From the NCBI RefSeq assembly GCF_003858535.1, contig NZ_RQTJ01000009.1, positions 48,047 to 112,046 of the forward strand: a DNA stretch of 64,000 nt, given 5' to 3'. Below are positions 33,801 through 41,816 of this stretch, one piece after another. A model generated the notes under the pieces. It had not been told where the DNA came from. It saw nothing but the letters and a program-made list of their open reading frames with translations, and searched no databases. Source of the DNA: Paenimyroides viscosum (lineage in GTDB: Bacteria; Bacteroidota; Bacteroidia; Flavobacteriales; Flavobacteriaceae). The first letter of the stretch is position 1; each line of letters starts with the position of its first letter. Made by a program: the position numbers and the translations under genes.

Positions 33801-35379
33801 TTCAGCTACAAACTTTGGTAAAAATCCAAACGGAACACTAAACTACTACGCTAGTCAAACTTCTAGTGCACCTATAACGCAAATTACAACTTCTGGAATC
33901 TACTATGTAGAACAAGTAATTTTCGGATGTAAATCTGCAAGAGTTCCATTTACAGTTGTTATAAATGCTATAGCGCCAGTTCCAACAGCTACTGCGTCAC
34001 AAAGTTTCTGTGGTTCTGCAACAGTAAATGATTTAGTTTATAATTTGGTGTCAGGTTTCCAAATTAAATGGTATACAACAGCTACTTTAGGAACGCCATT
34101 AGCAGCTAATTTACCAATTAATAACGGAACATATTATGGTGAATTAACGAACGGTGTGTGTGTGTCTCCAAGTAGAGTAGCAGTTAATGTAACTGTTGGG
34201 GTATTGCCTGCAGCTATTTCTTTAAGCAATGTTTATATTTGTGGAATATCAACTATCGCTGATATAGCTGTGTCTTCTGCACCAGGAGCTACAGTAAATT
34301 GGTATCAAAATATTACAGATGTTACGCCATTGTCAAATACAACAGTGTTATTAACAGGAACTTATTTTATATCACAAAAGATAAATAATTGCGAATCATC
34401 AAGAACTGCTGTGAATGTTTCTACAGTTCAAAATTTAACAATGCCTACGGCTGCAAACATTCAAACATTCTGTGGTTCTGCAATAATAGGTAGCTTAACA
34501 GCTTCGCCTACTACAACTGGCGCAAATGTTTATTGGTATGGTTTCAGTGCTTCTGATACACCTTTAGCAAATACAACTCCATTAACAAGTGGTACGTATT
34601 ATGTGGGTCAATCGGTAGGTGATTGTGATTCTCCAAAAAGAGCAGTTAGTGTAAGAATTTTAAGTGTGAATCCACCAGTAATTAACCCGATTAATATTTG
34701 TGGAGACGCAACTGTTTCTTCGCTTCCGTTAAATCCAACGGCAGGAACAAACTATAAAATTTACGCGTCGCCTTTTGCTACTACAGATATGGGACAAAAT
34801 GATCCTATAACAACAGGAACGTACTATGTTTCATTAGTAGATAATGGTTGTGAAACAGGAAGAGCGACAGTCTATATTACTGTAAGCGCAAGACCAAATG
34901 CTCCAACAGGTAATATTACACAAACTATTGTTGATTCTGGAGTAGTTCAGGATTTAAAAGCAAACGAACCAAACGTAGTATGGTTTGATTCTTATAACGA
35001 TGCAGTAAACAATAGTAACCCATTGCCATTTAACACACCATTACAAAATGATAGAGTGTATTACGGTGTTCTTATAGGACCAACTGGTTGTACAAGTTTA
35101 CCAATAGCAGTTACTGTGAAAATTGTTTTAGGATTAAATGAATTAGATTTAGCTTCATTAAGATACTATCCTAACCCAGTTGATTCAGAATTAACAATCT
35201 CTTACAAAGAAGCAATTAAAGCTATTCAAATTTATGATGTTTTAGGAAAAATGATTAAAGCACAAAAATTCGAAGCAAACGAAGTAAGAGTAGATGTTTC
35301 TAATTTATCGGCAGGAACTTACATGGTAAAAGTTCAAACTGATACAGGTTCACAATTTGTTAAAATTGTAAAAAAATAA
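30886..35379 (+). CDS. T9SS-secreted adhesin-like protein, paralogue (1497 aa)
   Basis: A second large T9SS cargo. Signal peptide MRQFILIFLFLIPFVNWGQ. A jelly-roll/MAM-like domain is at about 22-180 and a fibronectin-III module at about 185-300 ('YDWEVRTSGAPGSG', 'GLAPSTNYKVYVRS'). A region matching the middle of the first giant follows ('EELKALGFSAGVIKSFGFKV'), and a jelly-roll-like insert (about 700-895: 'ILVEFDHIAAFQ', 'FPGWYIDNLKI') is specific to this protein. Ig-like repeats of about 75 residues follow ('FCGSA', 'WY', 'GTYYV', 'GCES'), and the sorting domain closes it (LRYYPNPVDSELTISYKE to FVKIVKK). Codons are more AT-rich than in the first giant's 3' half. Probably an adhesin or matrix protein; ligand unknown. 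Confidence 0.9.
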   Translation: MRQFILIFLFLIPFVNWGQPYSMTWDGSTSVAPWTQVTNVFSVASERPCQGTHSLRTRLNGTSQNLGTVVLRSPSLFTATGGVITFSYDYKWLIYNTSLSQAPIASSGNQLDLKWEWANTATGPWNSFSTVDGTNHVLSAGCNTVTATFAPKPGALFVRITVKNTTPTADNYFYLDNITIDQGPPPTCIIPDEIYITNKKADSFTINWTSAIGQTTPNYDWEVRTSGAPGSGPVGLVNTTPPATTVSGNPTNNLQQAITGLAPSTNYKVYVRSNCSSTDSSFWSGIDVTTACLPPTFTPPAPKQVCGIQDSFLAVSGPGTSFWYDINDNLVLADNNVYNIPQVSESHSYTVFKGLYDNFFGIVQAGTGLTSGNNATPFTNAKSQKIQYIYLAEELKALGFSAGVIKSFGFKVGTTGGTLQRDNFTIHMGETPLEEFSTDNKFIPVNRLTLVKNLANQLLVVNDVNMFKLDTPFHWNGTSNIVVQVTYANPTAATIPTATSNIYSTYSAISSNRTLFTKSDALDMTSINAVATGTRSLLRTNGYFDVIAGCFNDPITVELIFTEAPEFVLSADLVNNCQGSPLTKLYVLTGAGDFNTYTWTITDPTHPGFNDNTHPDHPDNAIVGDQNIGWTFNTTGPMEYTLVASSTLGLKCLVTKHISVENNPAPQMSQILSSYSLCTTDIQELKIDNFVNETPVRNLFNGNITGVTLSNGVIGDAIANETTLFSEGTGSLKVTYAAQTNAIVDVATSVNMVNLKSILVEFDHIAAFQATSTAVMDYAYLEYTTDNGATWKPFLPANYIGTASTALTKPVGSPTLQAMFFTRTSYADWSGIQQSSVPSTTPWKSEKFVVPAADFTGTGTFKVRFRMGADGNTQFPGWYIDNLKITPISNNQVTWTPIANLYYDQNATVPYDGSINSGIVYLKGSTNSMNVPYKVEVTNQYGCKAEKNFTVSIGLNEAPTVTNLDSCGAINVSATNFGKNPNGTLNYYASQTSSAPITQITTSGIYYVEQVIFGCKSARVPFTVVINAIAPVPTATASQSFCGSATVNDLVYNLVSGFQIKWYTTATLGTPLAANLPINNGTYYGELTNGVCVSPSRVAVNVTVGVLPAAISLSNVYICGISTIADIAVSSAPGATVNWYQNITDVTPLSNTTVLLTGTYFISQKINNCESSRTAVNVSTVQNLTMPTAANIQTFCGSAIIGSLTASPTTTGANVYWYGFSASDTPLANTTPLTSGTYYVGQSVGDCDSPKRAVSVRILSVNPPVINPINICGDATVSSLPLNPTAGTNYKIYASPFATTDMGQNDPITTGTYYVSLVDNGCETGRATVYITVSARPNAPTGNITQTIVDSGVVQDLKANEPNVVWFDSYNDAVNNSNPLPFNTPLQNDRVYYGVLIGPTGCTSLPIAVTVKIVLGLNELDLASLRYYPNPVDSELTISYKEAIKAIQIYDVLGKMIKAQKFEANEVRVDVSNLSAGTYMVKVQTDTGSQFVKIVKK

Positions 35380-35387
35380 TTATATAG

Positions 35388-35417
35388 AACGAGAGGCAAT
35401 TGCCTCTCGTTTTTTTA
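35388..35417 (+). terminator. First of two tandem terminators after the T9SS genes
   Basis: A perfect palindrome AACGAGAGGCAA / TTGCCTCTCGTT without loop bases beyond the turn, followed by TTTTTT. It begins eight bases after the stop. Confidence 0.9.
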
Positions 35418-35422
35418 TAGTG

Positions 35423-35458
35423 AAACAAAGCTAACACTGGTTAGCTTTGTTTTTTTTG
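35423..35458 (+). terminator. Second tandem terminator
   Basis: AAACAAAGCTAAC pairs with GTTAGCTTTGTTT around ACTG, followed by further T. It stands only five bases after the first terminator and is unrelated to it in sequence. Confidence 0.9.
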
Positions 35459-35583
35459 TAAAATAACAGGCTTTAATTAAAAATAACCTTTTTTATTTTC
35501 AGATATACAATTGAAGTCTTATTTTTGCTTATTGCCAAATTAACAAATCAATAAATATTGGTAATTAAACATTATCTACTATT

Positions 35584-36582
35584 ATGAGAGCAATTACTAA
35601 AGAAGTATATTTAAAGTGGTATGAAGACATGCAGTTCTGGCGCAAGTTCGAAGATAAACTGGCGGCTTTATACATTCAACAGAAAGTGCGTGGTTTCCTA
35701 CACTTATATAACGGACAGGAAGCAGTTTTAGCTGGTGCCTTACACGCAATGGATTTATCAAAAGATAAAATGATTACCGCTTATCGTAACCATGTGCAGC
35801 CAATTGGTATGGGGGTTGATCCTCGCCGAGTTATGGCTGAACTATTAGGTAAAGCAACAGGTACTTCTCAAGGTTTAGGTGGATCTATGCACATTTTTTC
35901 TAAAGAGCACGGTTTTTATGGTGGTCACGGAATTGTAGGTGCGCAAATTCCTGTAGGTGCAGGTATGGCTTTTGCCGATAAATATTTAGAAACTGGTGGT
36001 GTATCATTAACTTATTTTGGTGATGGTGCCGCACGTCAGGGATCTTTACATGAAGCATTTAATATGGCAATGTTGTGGAAACTCCCTGTGGTGTTTATTT
36101 GTGAAAACAATGGTTATGCAATGGGAACTTCGGTAGAACGTACTGCAAACCATACCGATATTTGGAAATTAGGTTTAGGTTACGAAATGCCTTCTTACGC
36201 TGTAGATGCTATGAATCCTGTGAAGGTTGCAGAAGCAATGTTCGATGCTATGGAAAGAGCTCGTAGAGGCGAAGGTCCAACATTCTTGGAAATGAAAACG
36301 TACAGATACAGAGGTCACTCAATGTCTGATGCGCAACATTACCGTACAAAAGACGAGGTAGAAGAGTACAAAAAAATTGATCCTATTACTCAGGTTTTAA
36401 ACGTTATTAAAGAAAATAGCTGGGCGACCGATGAAGAAATCGAAACGATAGACCAACGCGTTCGTGATTTGGTTTCAGAATGTGAAAAATTTGCTGAAGA
36501 ATCTCCATATCCTGAAACAAACGTGATGTACGATGTGGTTTATGATCAAGAAAATTATCCGTTTATCCCTCATAAATTATAA
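35584..36582 (+). CDS. pdhA: Pyruvate dehydrogenase E1 component, alpha subunit
   Basis: The thiamin diphosphate-binding alpha subunit of the pyruvate dehydrogenase complex, which decarboxylates pyruvate and reductively acetylates the E2 lipoyl group. The 332-residue protein shows FLHLYNGQEAVLAGALHAMD, YRNHVQPIGMGVDP, the ThDP motif starting at GDGAARQGSLHEAFNMAMLW and ending in ICENNGYAMGTS, and the YRYRGHSMSDAQHYRTKDEV phosphorylation-loop region. The E2 gene begins three bases after its stop. The beta subunit gene is not in this window and must be elsewhere, as is common in Flavobacteriaceae. Confidence 0.96.
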   Translation: MRAITKEVYLKWYEDMQFWRKFEDKLAALYIQQKVRGFLHLYNGQEAVLAGALHAMDLSKDKMITAYRNHVQPIGMGVDPRRVMAELLGKATGTSQGLGGSMHIFSKEHGFYGGHGIVGAQIPVGAGMAFADKYLETGGVSLTYFGDGAARQGSLHEAFNMAMLWKLPVVFICENNGYAMGTSVERTANHTDIWKLGLGYEMPSYAVDAMNPVKVAEAMFDAMERARRGEGPTFLEMKTYRYRGHSMSDAQHYRTKDEVEEYKKIDPITQVLNVIKENSWATDEEIETIDQRVRDLVSECEKFAEESPYPETNVMYDVVYDQENYPFIPHKL

Positions 36583-36585
36583 AAA

Positions 36586-38283
36586 ATGGCTGAAATTATT
36601 ACAATGCCTCGTTTAAGCGATACTATGACAGAAGGTACCGTGGCATCTTGGTTAAAAAAAGTTGGTGATAAAATTTCTGAAGGTGATATTTTAGCAGAGA
36701 TTGAAACTGATAAAGCTACAATGGAATTTGAATCGTTTCATTCTGGAACCCTTTTATATATTGGCGTTCAGGAAGGTGAAACAGCAAATGTTGACAGTGT
36801 TTTGGCAATTATCGGAAAAGAAGGGGAAGATTATAAATCTTTATTAGAAGGATCTTCTTCTAAAGGTGAAAAAAATGAACCAACTGATACCAAAGAAGAA
36901 CAATCAACAGCATCTGATTCAAAAGCTGATACATCTGATAAAGAGGAAGTAAAAAAAGAACAATCAGAGGAAACTTCTTCGGAAATACCTGATAATGTTA
37001 GTGTTGTAACAATGCCTCGTTTAAGTGATACGATGACGGAAGGAACGGTTGCTACGTGGTTGAAAAAAGTTGGAGATGATGTTAAGGAAGGTGATATTTT
37101 AGCTGAAATTGAAACAGATAAAGCTACAATGGAATTCGAATCTTTTTATGCAGGAACATTGTTGCATATTGGTATTCAAGAAGGCGAATCGGCACCGGTT
37201 GATAGTGTTTTAGCTATTGTTGGTCCTGCTGGAACCGATGTTTCTGGTATTTTGTCTGGCGGATCAAAACCAAAAGCAAAAACCGAATCTAAAGAAGAAG
37301 CATCAAAAGATAAATCAGATAAAAAAGAATCAAACACAGAAAAAGAAACTACTGCAAAAACAGAAAGTTCATCATCTACAAATGATTCAAACAGGGTTTT
37401 TGCTTCGCCCTTGGCTAAAAAAATTGCTCAAGATAAAGGCATTAATCTTTCTGATGTTAAAGGATCGGGTGAAAACGGACGCATCGTGAAAAACGATGTT
37501 GAAAACTTTACTCCATCTGCTAAAACTGCAACAGCAGAAACTAAATCAGAAAAGAAAGCTCCAACGTCAACTTCAGCTCCAAAAGCAGTTCCTACGGGAG
37601 AAGTTTATGCAGAAGAAGTTAAAAACTCGCAAATGCGTAAAACCATTGCGCGTCGTTTGGGCGAATCTAAATTTACAGCGCCACATTATTATTTAACTAT
37701 TGAAGTTAATATGGATAATGCAATGGAATCTCGTAAATTGATCAATTCATTGCCAGATACTAAAGTTTCGTTTAACGATATGGTTGTGAAAGCATGTGCC
37801 ATGGCATTGAAAAAACATCCGCAGGTAAATTCGCAATGGACAGAAGCCGCTACCATTATTAATCATCATGTAAATGTTGGTGTAGCTGTAGCTGTTGAAG
37901 ACGGATTGGTTGTGCCGGTTGTAAACCATACCGATTTGTTGAGTTTAACGCAAATTGGTGCAGCTGTTAAAGATTTGGCAGGAAAAGCACGTAGTAAAAA
38001 ACTGCAGCCTAAAGAAATGGAAGGTTCTACTTTTACGGTTTCTAATTTAGGTATGTTTGGTATCGAAGAATTTACTTCGATCATCAACCAGCCAAATTCA
38101 GCTATTTTATCGGTAGGTGCAATTATTGAAAAACCTGTTGTTAAAAACGGACAAATTGTAGTGGGTAACACCATGAAAGTTACGTTGGCGTGCGACCACA
38201 GAACGGTTGACGGTGCTACAGGAGCGGAATTTTTACAAACATTGAAACATTTTATAGAGAATCCGGTTACCATGCTGGCTTAA
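36586..38283 (+). CDS. pdhC: Pyruvate dehydrogenase E2, dihydrolipoamide acetyltransferase (two lipoyl domains)
   Basis: Transfers the acetyl group from lipoate to CoA and forms the core of the complex. Order of domains in 565 residues: lipoyl 1 (about 2-77) and lipoyl 2 (about 141-217), each with the lipoylated Lys in EIETDKATMEFESF; acidic/charged linkers of 60-70 residues; peripheral subunit-binding domain (about 264-303: FASPLAKKIAQDKGINLSDV); an Ala/Pro-rich linker; catalytic domain (about 340-565) ending with the active-site motif CDHRTVDGATGAEFL. The two lipoyl domains are near-identical around the Lys, which points to internal duplication. It is co-transcribed with pdhA. Confidence 0.96.
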   Translation: MAEIITMPRLSDTMTEGTVASWLKKVGDKISEGDILAEIETDKATMEFESFHSGTLLYIGVQEGETANVDSVLAIIGKEGEDYKSLLEGSSSKGEKNEPTDTKEEQSTASDSKADTSDKEEVKKEQSEETSSEIPDNVSVVTMPRLSDTMTEGTVATWLKKVGDDVKEGDILAEIETDKATMEFESFYAGTLLHIGIQEGESAPVDSVLAIVGPAGTDVSGILSGGSKPKAKTESKEEASKDKSDKKESNTEKETTAKTESSSSTNDSNRVFASPLAKKIAQDKGINLSDVKGSGENGRIVKNDVENFTPSAKTATAETKSEKKAPTSTSAPKAVPTGEVYAEEVKNSQMRKTIARRLGESKFTAPHYYLTIEVNMDNAMESRKLINSLPDTKVSFNDMVVKACAMALKKHPQVNSQWTEAATIINHHVNVGVAVAVEDGLVVPVVNHTDLLSLTQIGAAVKDLAGKARSKKLQPKEMEGSTFTVSNLGMFGIEEFTSIINQPNSAILSVGAIIEKPVVKNGQIVVGNTMKVTLACDHRTVDGATGAEFLQTLKHFIENPVTMLA

Positions 38284-38303
38284 TAAATAGAATATTATTT
38301 ATA

Positions 38304-38338
38304 AAAACCCGTTTTGATTTTTCAGAACGGGTTTTTTT
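38304..38338 (+). terminator. Terminator after pdhA-pdhC
   Basis: AAACCCGTTTTGA pairs with TCAGAACGGGTTT (one G-T) around four or five bases, then TTTT. A TATTTTTG element (38340-38347) that may be the -7 box of the next gene starts directly at its end. Confidence 0.85.
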
Positions 38339-38363
38339 GTATTTTTGTTTAAAACGTAAAAAA

Positions 38364-39305
38364 ATGAAAAGAATTCTTCTGTTTGCAGCTTTGTCGTTAA
38401 CATTAGTTGCTTGTAAAACTAAAAGTATAGATGCGGTAAATTATCAAGTACAAGAAACCAATGTAAGTACTACCTTGAAATATTTATCGTCTGATGAATT
38501 GGAAGGTAGAGATTCAAACTCTAAAGGAATTGAAAAAGCAGCAAATTATTTGGAAGAAATTCTAAAGAAAGCAAACGTTAAACCCTATTTTTCTACTTAT
38601 AAAGATACACTTTCCAATTACGACAACTCGTTTAATGTGGTTGGATACATTGAAGGAACGGATCCAAAACTGAAAAACGAATTTGTGATTTTAGGTGCAC
38701 ATTATGATCATATCGGAATTACTGAAAAAGGTTTTGAAGACGATTACATTAACAACGGTGCAAATGATAATGCTTCTGGAACCACCGTTTTAGCTGAAGT
38801 TGCAAAGTATTTAGGAAAAGTAAAAAACAACAAACGTAGTATTTTGGTTGTGTTTTTCTCTGCCGAAGAAAAAGGTTTGTTAGGATCTAAACATTTGGCT
38901 AAAAAGTTAAAACAACAAAATATGAATGTTTACAGTATGTTGAATTTTGAAATGGTTGGTGTGCCAATGAATTACGATTTTAAACTGTTTTTAACAGGAT
39001 ATACTAAATCGAACATGGCGGCTAAATTAAATGAATATGCAGGAAGTAATTTAATAGGAATGTCTGAAGGTGCAGAAAAGTACGACCTTTTCAAAGCATC
39101 AGACAATTACCCTTTTTACGAAGAATTTAAAATTCCTGCACATACTGTTTCTGCCTTCGATTTTTCGAACTTTGATTTTTACCACCATCCAAAAGATGAG
39201 TTTCAGGTAATGGATACAAAATTTATGACCACCATTACTCAAGAAATGCTCCCGGTTGTAACAAAAATGATCAACGCTGAAACTAAGGAAATAAAAATGA
39301 ATTAG
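38364..39305 (+). CDS. M28-family metallopeptidase lipoprotein
   Basis: A zinc aminopeptidase-like lipoprotein of 313 residues. The signal peptide MKRILLFAALSLTLVAC gives a lipidated Cys at 17. The start at ATG 38364 is chosen because the upstream frame (38337) begins inside the terminator. M28 motifs: VILGAHYDHIGI (His ligand and catalytic Asp region), NGANDNASGTTVLAEVA (bridging Asp) and FFSAEEKGLLGSKHLA (catalytic Glu pair). The end YHHPKDEFQVMD provides the last His ligand. It should cut N-terminal residues from peptides at the outer membrane or cell surface. It is probably the first gene of a short transcript with the SDR gene 40 bases downstream. Confidence 0.9.
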   Translation: MKRILLFAALSLTLVACKTKSIDAVNYQVQETNVSTTLKYLSSDELEGRDSNSKGIEKAANYLEEILKKANVKPYFSTYKDTLSNYDNSFNVVGYIEGTDPKLKNEFVILGAHYDHIGITEKGFEDDYINNGANDNASGTTVLAEVAKYLGKVKNNKRSILVVFFSAEEKGLLGSKHLAKKLKQQNMNVYSMLNFEMVGVPMNYDFKLFLTGYTKSNMAAKLNEYAGSNLIGMSEGAEKYDLFKASDNYPFYEEFKIPAHTVSAFDFSNFDFYHHPKDEFQVMDTKFMTTITQEMLPVVTKMINAETKEIKMN

Positions 39306-39345
39306 ATTTTGAATCTTTCATCATTAAATATTAAAATCACTAAAA

Positions 39346-40023
39346 TTGAAAACCATAATAATAACAGGAACAAGTCGTGGAATAGGCGCAGAGTTGGTTA
39401 AGCAATTCGCTGCCGAAGGTCATACGGTTATTTCACTTTCACGAAACAGAAATCCTGAATTAGAAAACCTGCCAAATGTTTATTACCAATCGGTAGATTT
39501 AAGCAACGATGCTTCTGTAGCTGCATTCGCAGTGGCATTGAAAGATCAGTTTAAAAACATCGATATTTTAATTCACAACGCAGGAACAATCATCAACAAA
39601 CCATTTGCCGAAATTTCGTCTGCCGATTTTGAATATGTCTACAAAGTAAACGTTTTTGGTGTTGCAGCATTAACCAGAGTTGTTTTACCTTTAATGACTA
39701 ATGGCAGTCATGTTGTTACCATTAGTAGTATGGGCGGTATTCAGGGTAGTTCTAAATTTCCCGGTTTGGCGGCGTACAGTTCCAGCAAAGGAGCTGTGAT
39801 TACGTTGAGCGAATTATTGGCAGAAGAATACAAAGAACAAGGCGTGGCTTTTAATGTTCTGGCATTGGGAGCGGTACAAACCGATATGCTTCAAGAGGCA
39901 TTTCCAGGTTATCAAGCGCCGATTTATCCAAACGAAATGGCGGATTACATTAAAGATTTTGCCTTAAACGGAAATCGTTTTTTTAACGGAAAGGTTTTAG
40001 AAGTTTCATCAAGCACGCCTTAA
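39346..40023 (+). CDS. Short-chain dehydrogenase/reductase
   Basis: A 225-residue classical SDR. It has the NAD(P)-binding TGTSRGIGAELVKQF at residues 8-22, the HNAGTI (NAG) motif near 77, the catalytic Ser in TISSMGG, and YSSSKGA with catalytic Tyr and Lys spaced as YxxxK. The start is TTG 39346; no ATG allows the conserved IIITGTSRG strand to be kept. The substrate is unknown. The SprT-like gene follows with no spacing at all: its TTG is the next three bases after this stop. Confidence 0.9.
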   Translation: MKTIIITGTSRGIGAELVKQFAAEGHTVISLSRNRNPELENLPNVYYQSVDLSNDASVAAFAVALKDQFKNIDILIHNAGTIINKPFAEISSADFEYVYKVNVFGVAALTRVVLPLMTNGSHVVTISSMGGIQGSSKFPGLAAYSSSKGAVITLSELLAEEYKEQGVAFNVLALGAVQTDMLQEAFPGYQAPIYPNEMADYIKDFALNGNRFFNGKVLEVSSSTP

Positions 40024-40623
40024 TTGAAAAACGTTTTAGCTACATATTTACCCGAAAATTCGGTCGATGCAGTTTTTGAACTGATCAAAGCAAACCACAT
40101 TCATTTTAAAATTGTAAATGGACGCTTAACTCGTCATGGCGATTATCGAAAAAATCCCGACGGATCACACCAAATTACGGTAAATGCCACGCTGAATAAA
40201 TATCGATTTTTAATAACAACCATACACGAAATTGCGCATTTAGTGGCTTTTCAAAAATATGGTCGGTTTATAAAACCACATGGTTTGGAATGGAAACAAA
40301 CCTTTCGATTATTGATGCTTCCTTTTATCAATCCGCTTGTTTTTCCGGCAGAAGTTGTGCCTTTTGTGGCAAATCATTTTAAAAATCCATCGGCGAGCAG
40401 CGATACCGATGCTATTTTATCAATGCAACTTAAAAAATTCGATCCTCCAACAACTAAAGTTTTTGTAGACGAACTGCCTTTGGGAACCTTGTTTAGAATT
40501 GAAAACGGACGTGTGTTTAAGAAAGGAAAACTTCGTGTGAAACTCTTTGAATGCACCGATATAAAAAATAACCAAGTATATTTGTTTAAACCTAATATGC
40601 AGGTAGAACTTTTGAATGGCTAA
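40024..40623 (+). CDS. SprT-like zinc metalloprotease family protein
   Basis: A 199-residue protein of the SprT-like family. The zinc motif HEIAHLVAFQKYG with the HExxH-type arrangement (HEIAH) is at about residue 68, and the third ligand is the His of KPHGLEWKQTF. The start is a TTG immediately after the SDR stop, and the initiating region MKNVLATYLPENSVDAV fits the family. In eukaryotes SprT-like SPRTN repairs DNA-protein crosslinks; bacterial roles are poorly known. The gene ends three bases before manC, so SDR, SprT-like and manC form a tight operon. Confidence 0.85.
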   Translation: MKNVLATYLPENSVDAVFELIKANHIHFKIVNGRLTRHGDYRKNPDGSHQITVNATLNKYRFLITTIHEIAHLVAFQKYGRFIKPHGLEWKQTFRLLMLPFINPLVFPAEVVPFVANHFKNPSASSDTDAILSMQLKKFDPPTTKVFVDELPLGTLFRIENGRVFKKGKLRVKLFECTDIKNNQVYLFKPNMQVELLNG

Positions 40624-40626
40624 CAA

Positions 40627-41697
40627 ATGAATAAAAACTATTATGCAGTAATAATGGCAGGCGGCGTGGGATCGCGTTTTTGGCCTGTAAGCACACCCGA
40701 ATTTCCTAAGCAGTTTCACGATATGTTGGGCACGGGTGAAACTTTGGTTCAAAAAACCTTTACACGTTTAAGTCAGCTTATTCCTAAAGAGAATATTTTA
40801 ATTTTAACGAACGATAAATACAGCGATATTTTAAAAGAACAATTGCCCATGATTACCAATGAGCAAATTGTTTTAGAACCAGATATGCGCAATACGGCGC
40901 CGTGTATTTTGTATGCGTCGATGAAAATTAAAAAGGAAAACCCAAATGCAGTAATGATTGTGGCTCCGTCTGATCATTGGATTGAAGACGAAGTACAGTT
41001 TGTATCGAATTTACAGCGTGCGTTTGACAGTTGTGAATCGGATAACGTATTGATGACTTTGGGGATTATTCCAACATTTCCAAACACAGGTTACGGATAT
41101 ATCGAATTCAACAAGTTAGATTCCCGTCAGATTAAAAAGGTAGTTCAGTTTCGTGAGAAACCAGATTATCAAACCGCAAAAACATTTATTCAGCGTAGAA
41201 ATTTTCTTTGGAATTCAGGAATTTTCGTTTGGAATGTTAAATCTATTTTAGAAGCTTTCGAGAAGTTTCAACCAGAAATGTATCAATTATTTCAAGCAGG
41301 ATATTCAACATTCAATACCCAAGAAGAAAAACAGTTTATTGCAGAAAATTACAGCAAGGCAGAAAATATTTCTATTGATTACGCCGTGATGGAAAAGGCA
41401 GACAATGTATTTATTTTACCCGCTACTTTTGATTGGAACGATTTAGGAACTTGGGGGTCTTTGTATGATAAACTGCCTAAAGATGAATGCGACAATGCCA
41501 TGGTAAACGGAAATTTGTTTGTAGAAAACGCCACAAATAACATCATTCGAACAAATCCAAATAAAATGGTGGTTATTGGAGGTTTAGACGATTTTATCAT
41601 TGTAGATAAAGACGATGTTTTGTTGATTTATCCTAAAAAGAAAGAACAAGAAATAAAGCAGATCGTTGCAAAAATGAATGCTAAAAAGTCGGAATAA
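40627..41697 (+). CDS. manC: Mannose-1-phosphate guanylyltransferase
   Basis: Makes GDP-mannose from mannose-1-phosphate and GTP, a precursor for fucose, rhamnose and mannose-containing glycans. The 356-residue protein has the pyrophosphorylase motif MAGGVGSRFWPVSTPEFPKQ at the N-terminus, IVAPSDHWI near residue 115, TGYGYIEF, the sugar-binding FREKPD and LWNSGIFVWN. It lacks the C-terminal cupin isomerase domain of longer ManC proteins, so it is the single-function form. It lies in an operon after the SDR and SprT-like genes, and its terminator overlaps the stop codon. Confidence 0.94.
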   Translation: MNKNYYAVIMAGGVGSRFWPVSTPEFPKQFHDMLGTGETLVQKTFTRLSQLIPKENILILTNDKYSDILKEQLPMITNEQIVLEPDMRNTAPCILYASMKIKKENPNAVMIVAPSDHWIEDEVQFVSNLQRAFDSCESDNVLMTLGIIPTFPNTGYGYIEFNKLDSRQIKKVVQFREKPDYQTAKTFIQRRNFLWNSGIFVWNVKSILEAFEKFQPEMYQLFQAGYSTFNTQEEKQFIAENYSKAENISIDYAVMEKADNVFILPATFDWNDLGTWGSLYDKLPKDECDNAMVNGNLFVENATNNIIRTNPNKMVVIGGLDDFIIVDKDDVLLIYPKKKEQEIKQIVAKMNAKKSE

Positions 41698-41712
41698 ATT
41701 CCGGCTTTTTTT
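41683..41712 (+). terminator. Terminator overlapping the manC stop
   Basis: AAAAAG-CGGAAT and ATTCCGGCTTTTT pair with a bulged T. The stem starts inside the last codons of manC and is followed by more T. Confidence 0.85.
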
Positions 41713-41816
41713 GTGCGTAATATTACCTGAATGTTAGTTTTGAGTAAAATTACGTGTAAATAGTAAAAATAATTGTAGTAAATTTATTTAAAATACAATA
41801 TTAGTGTATCACAAAA

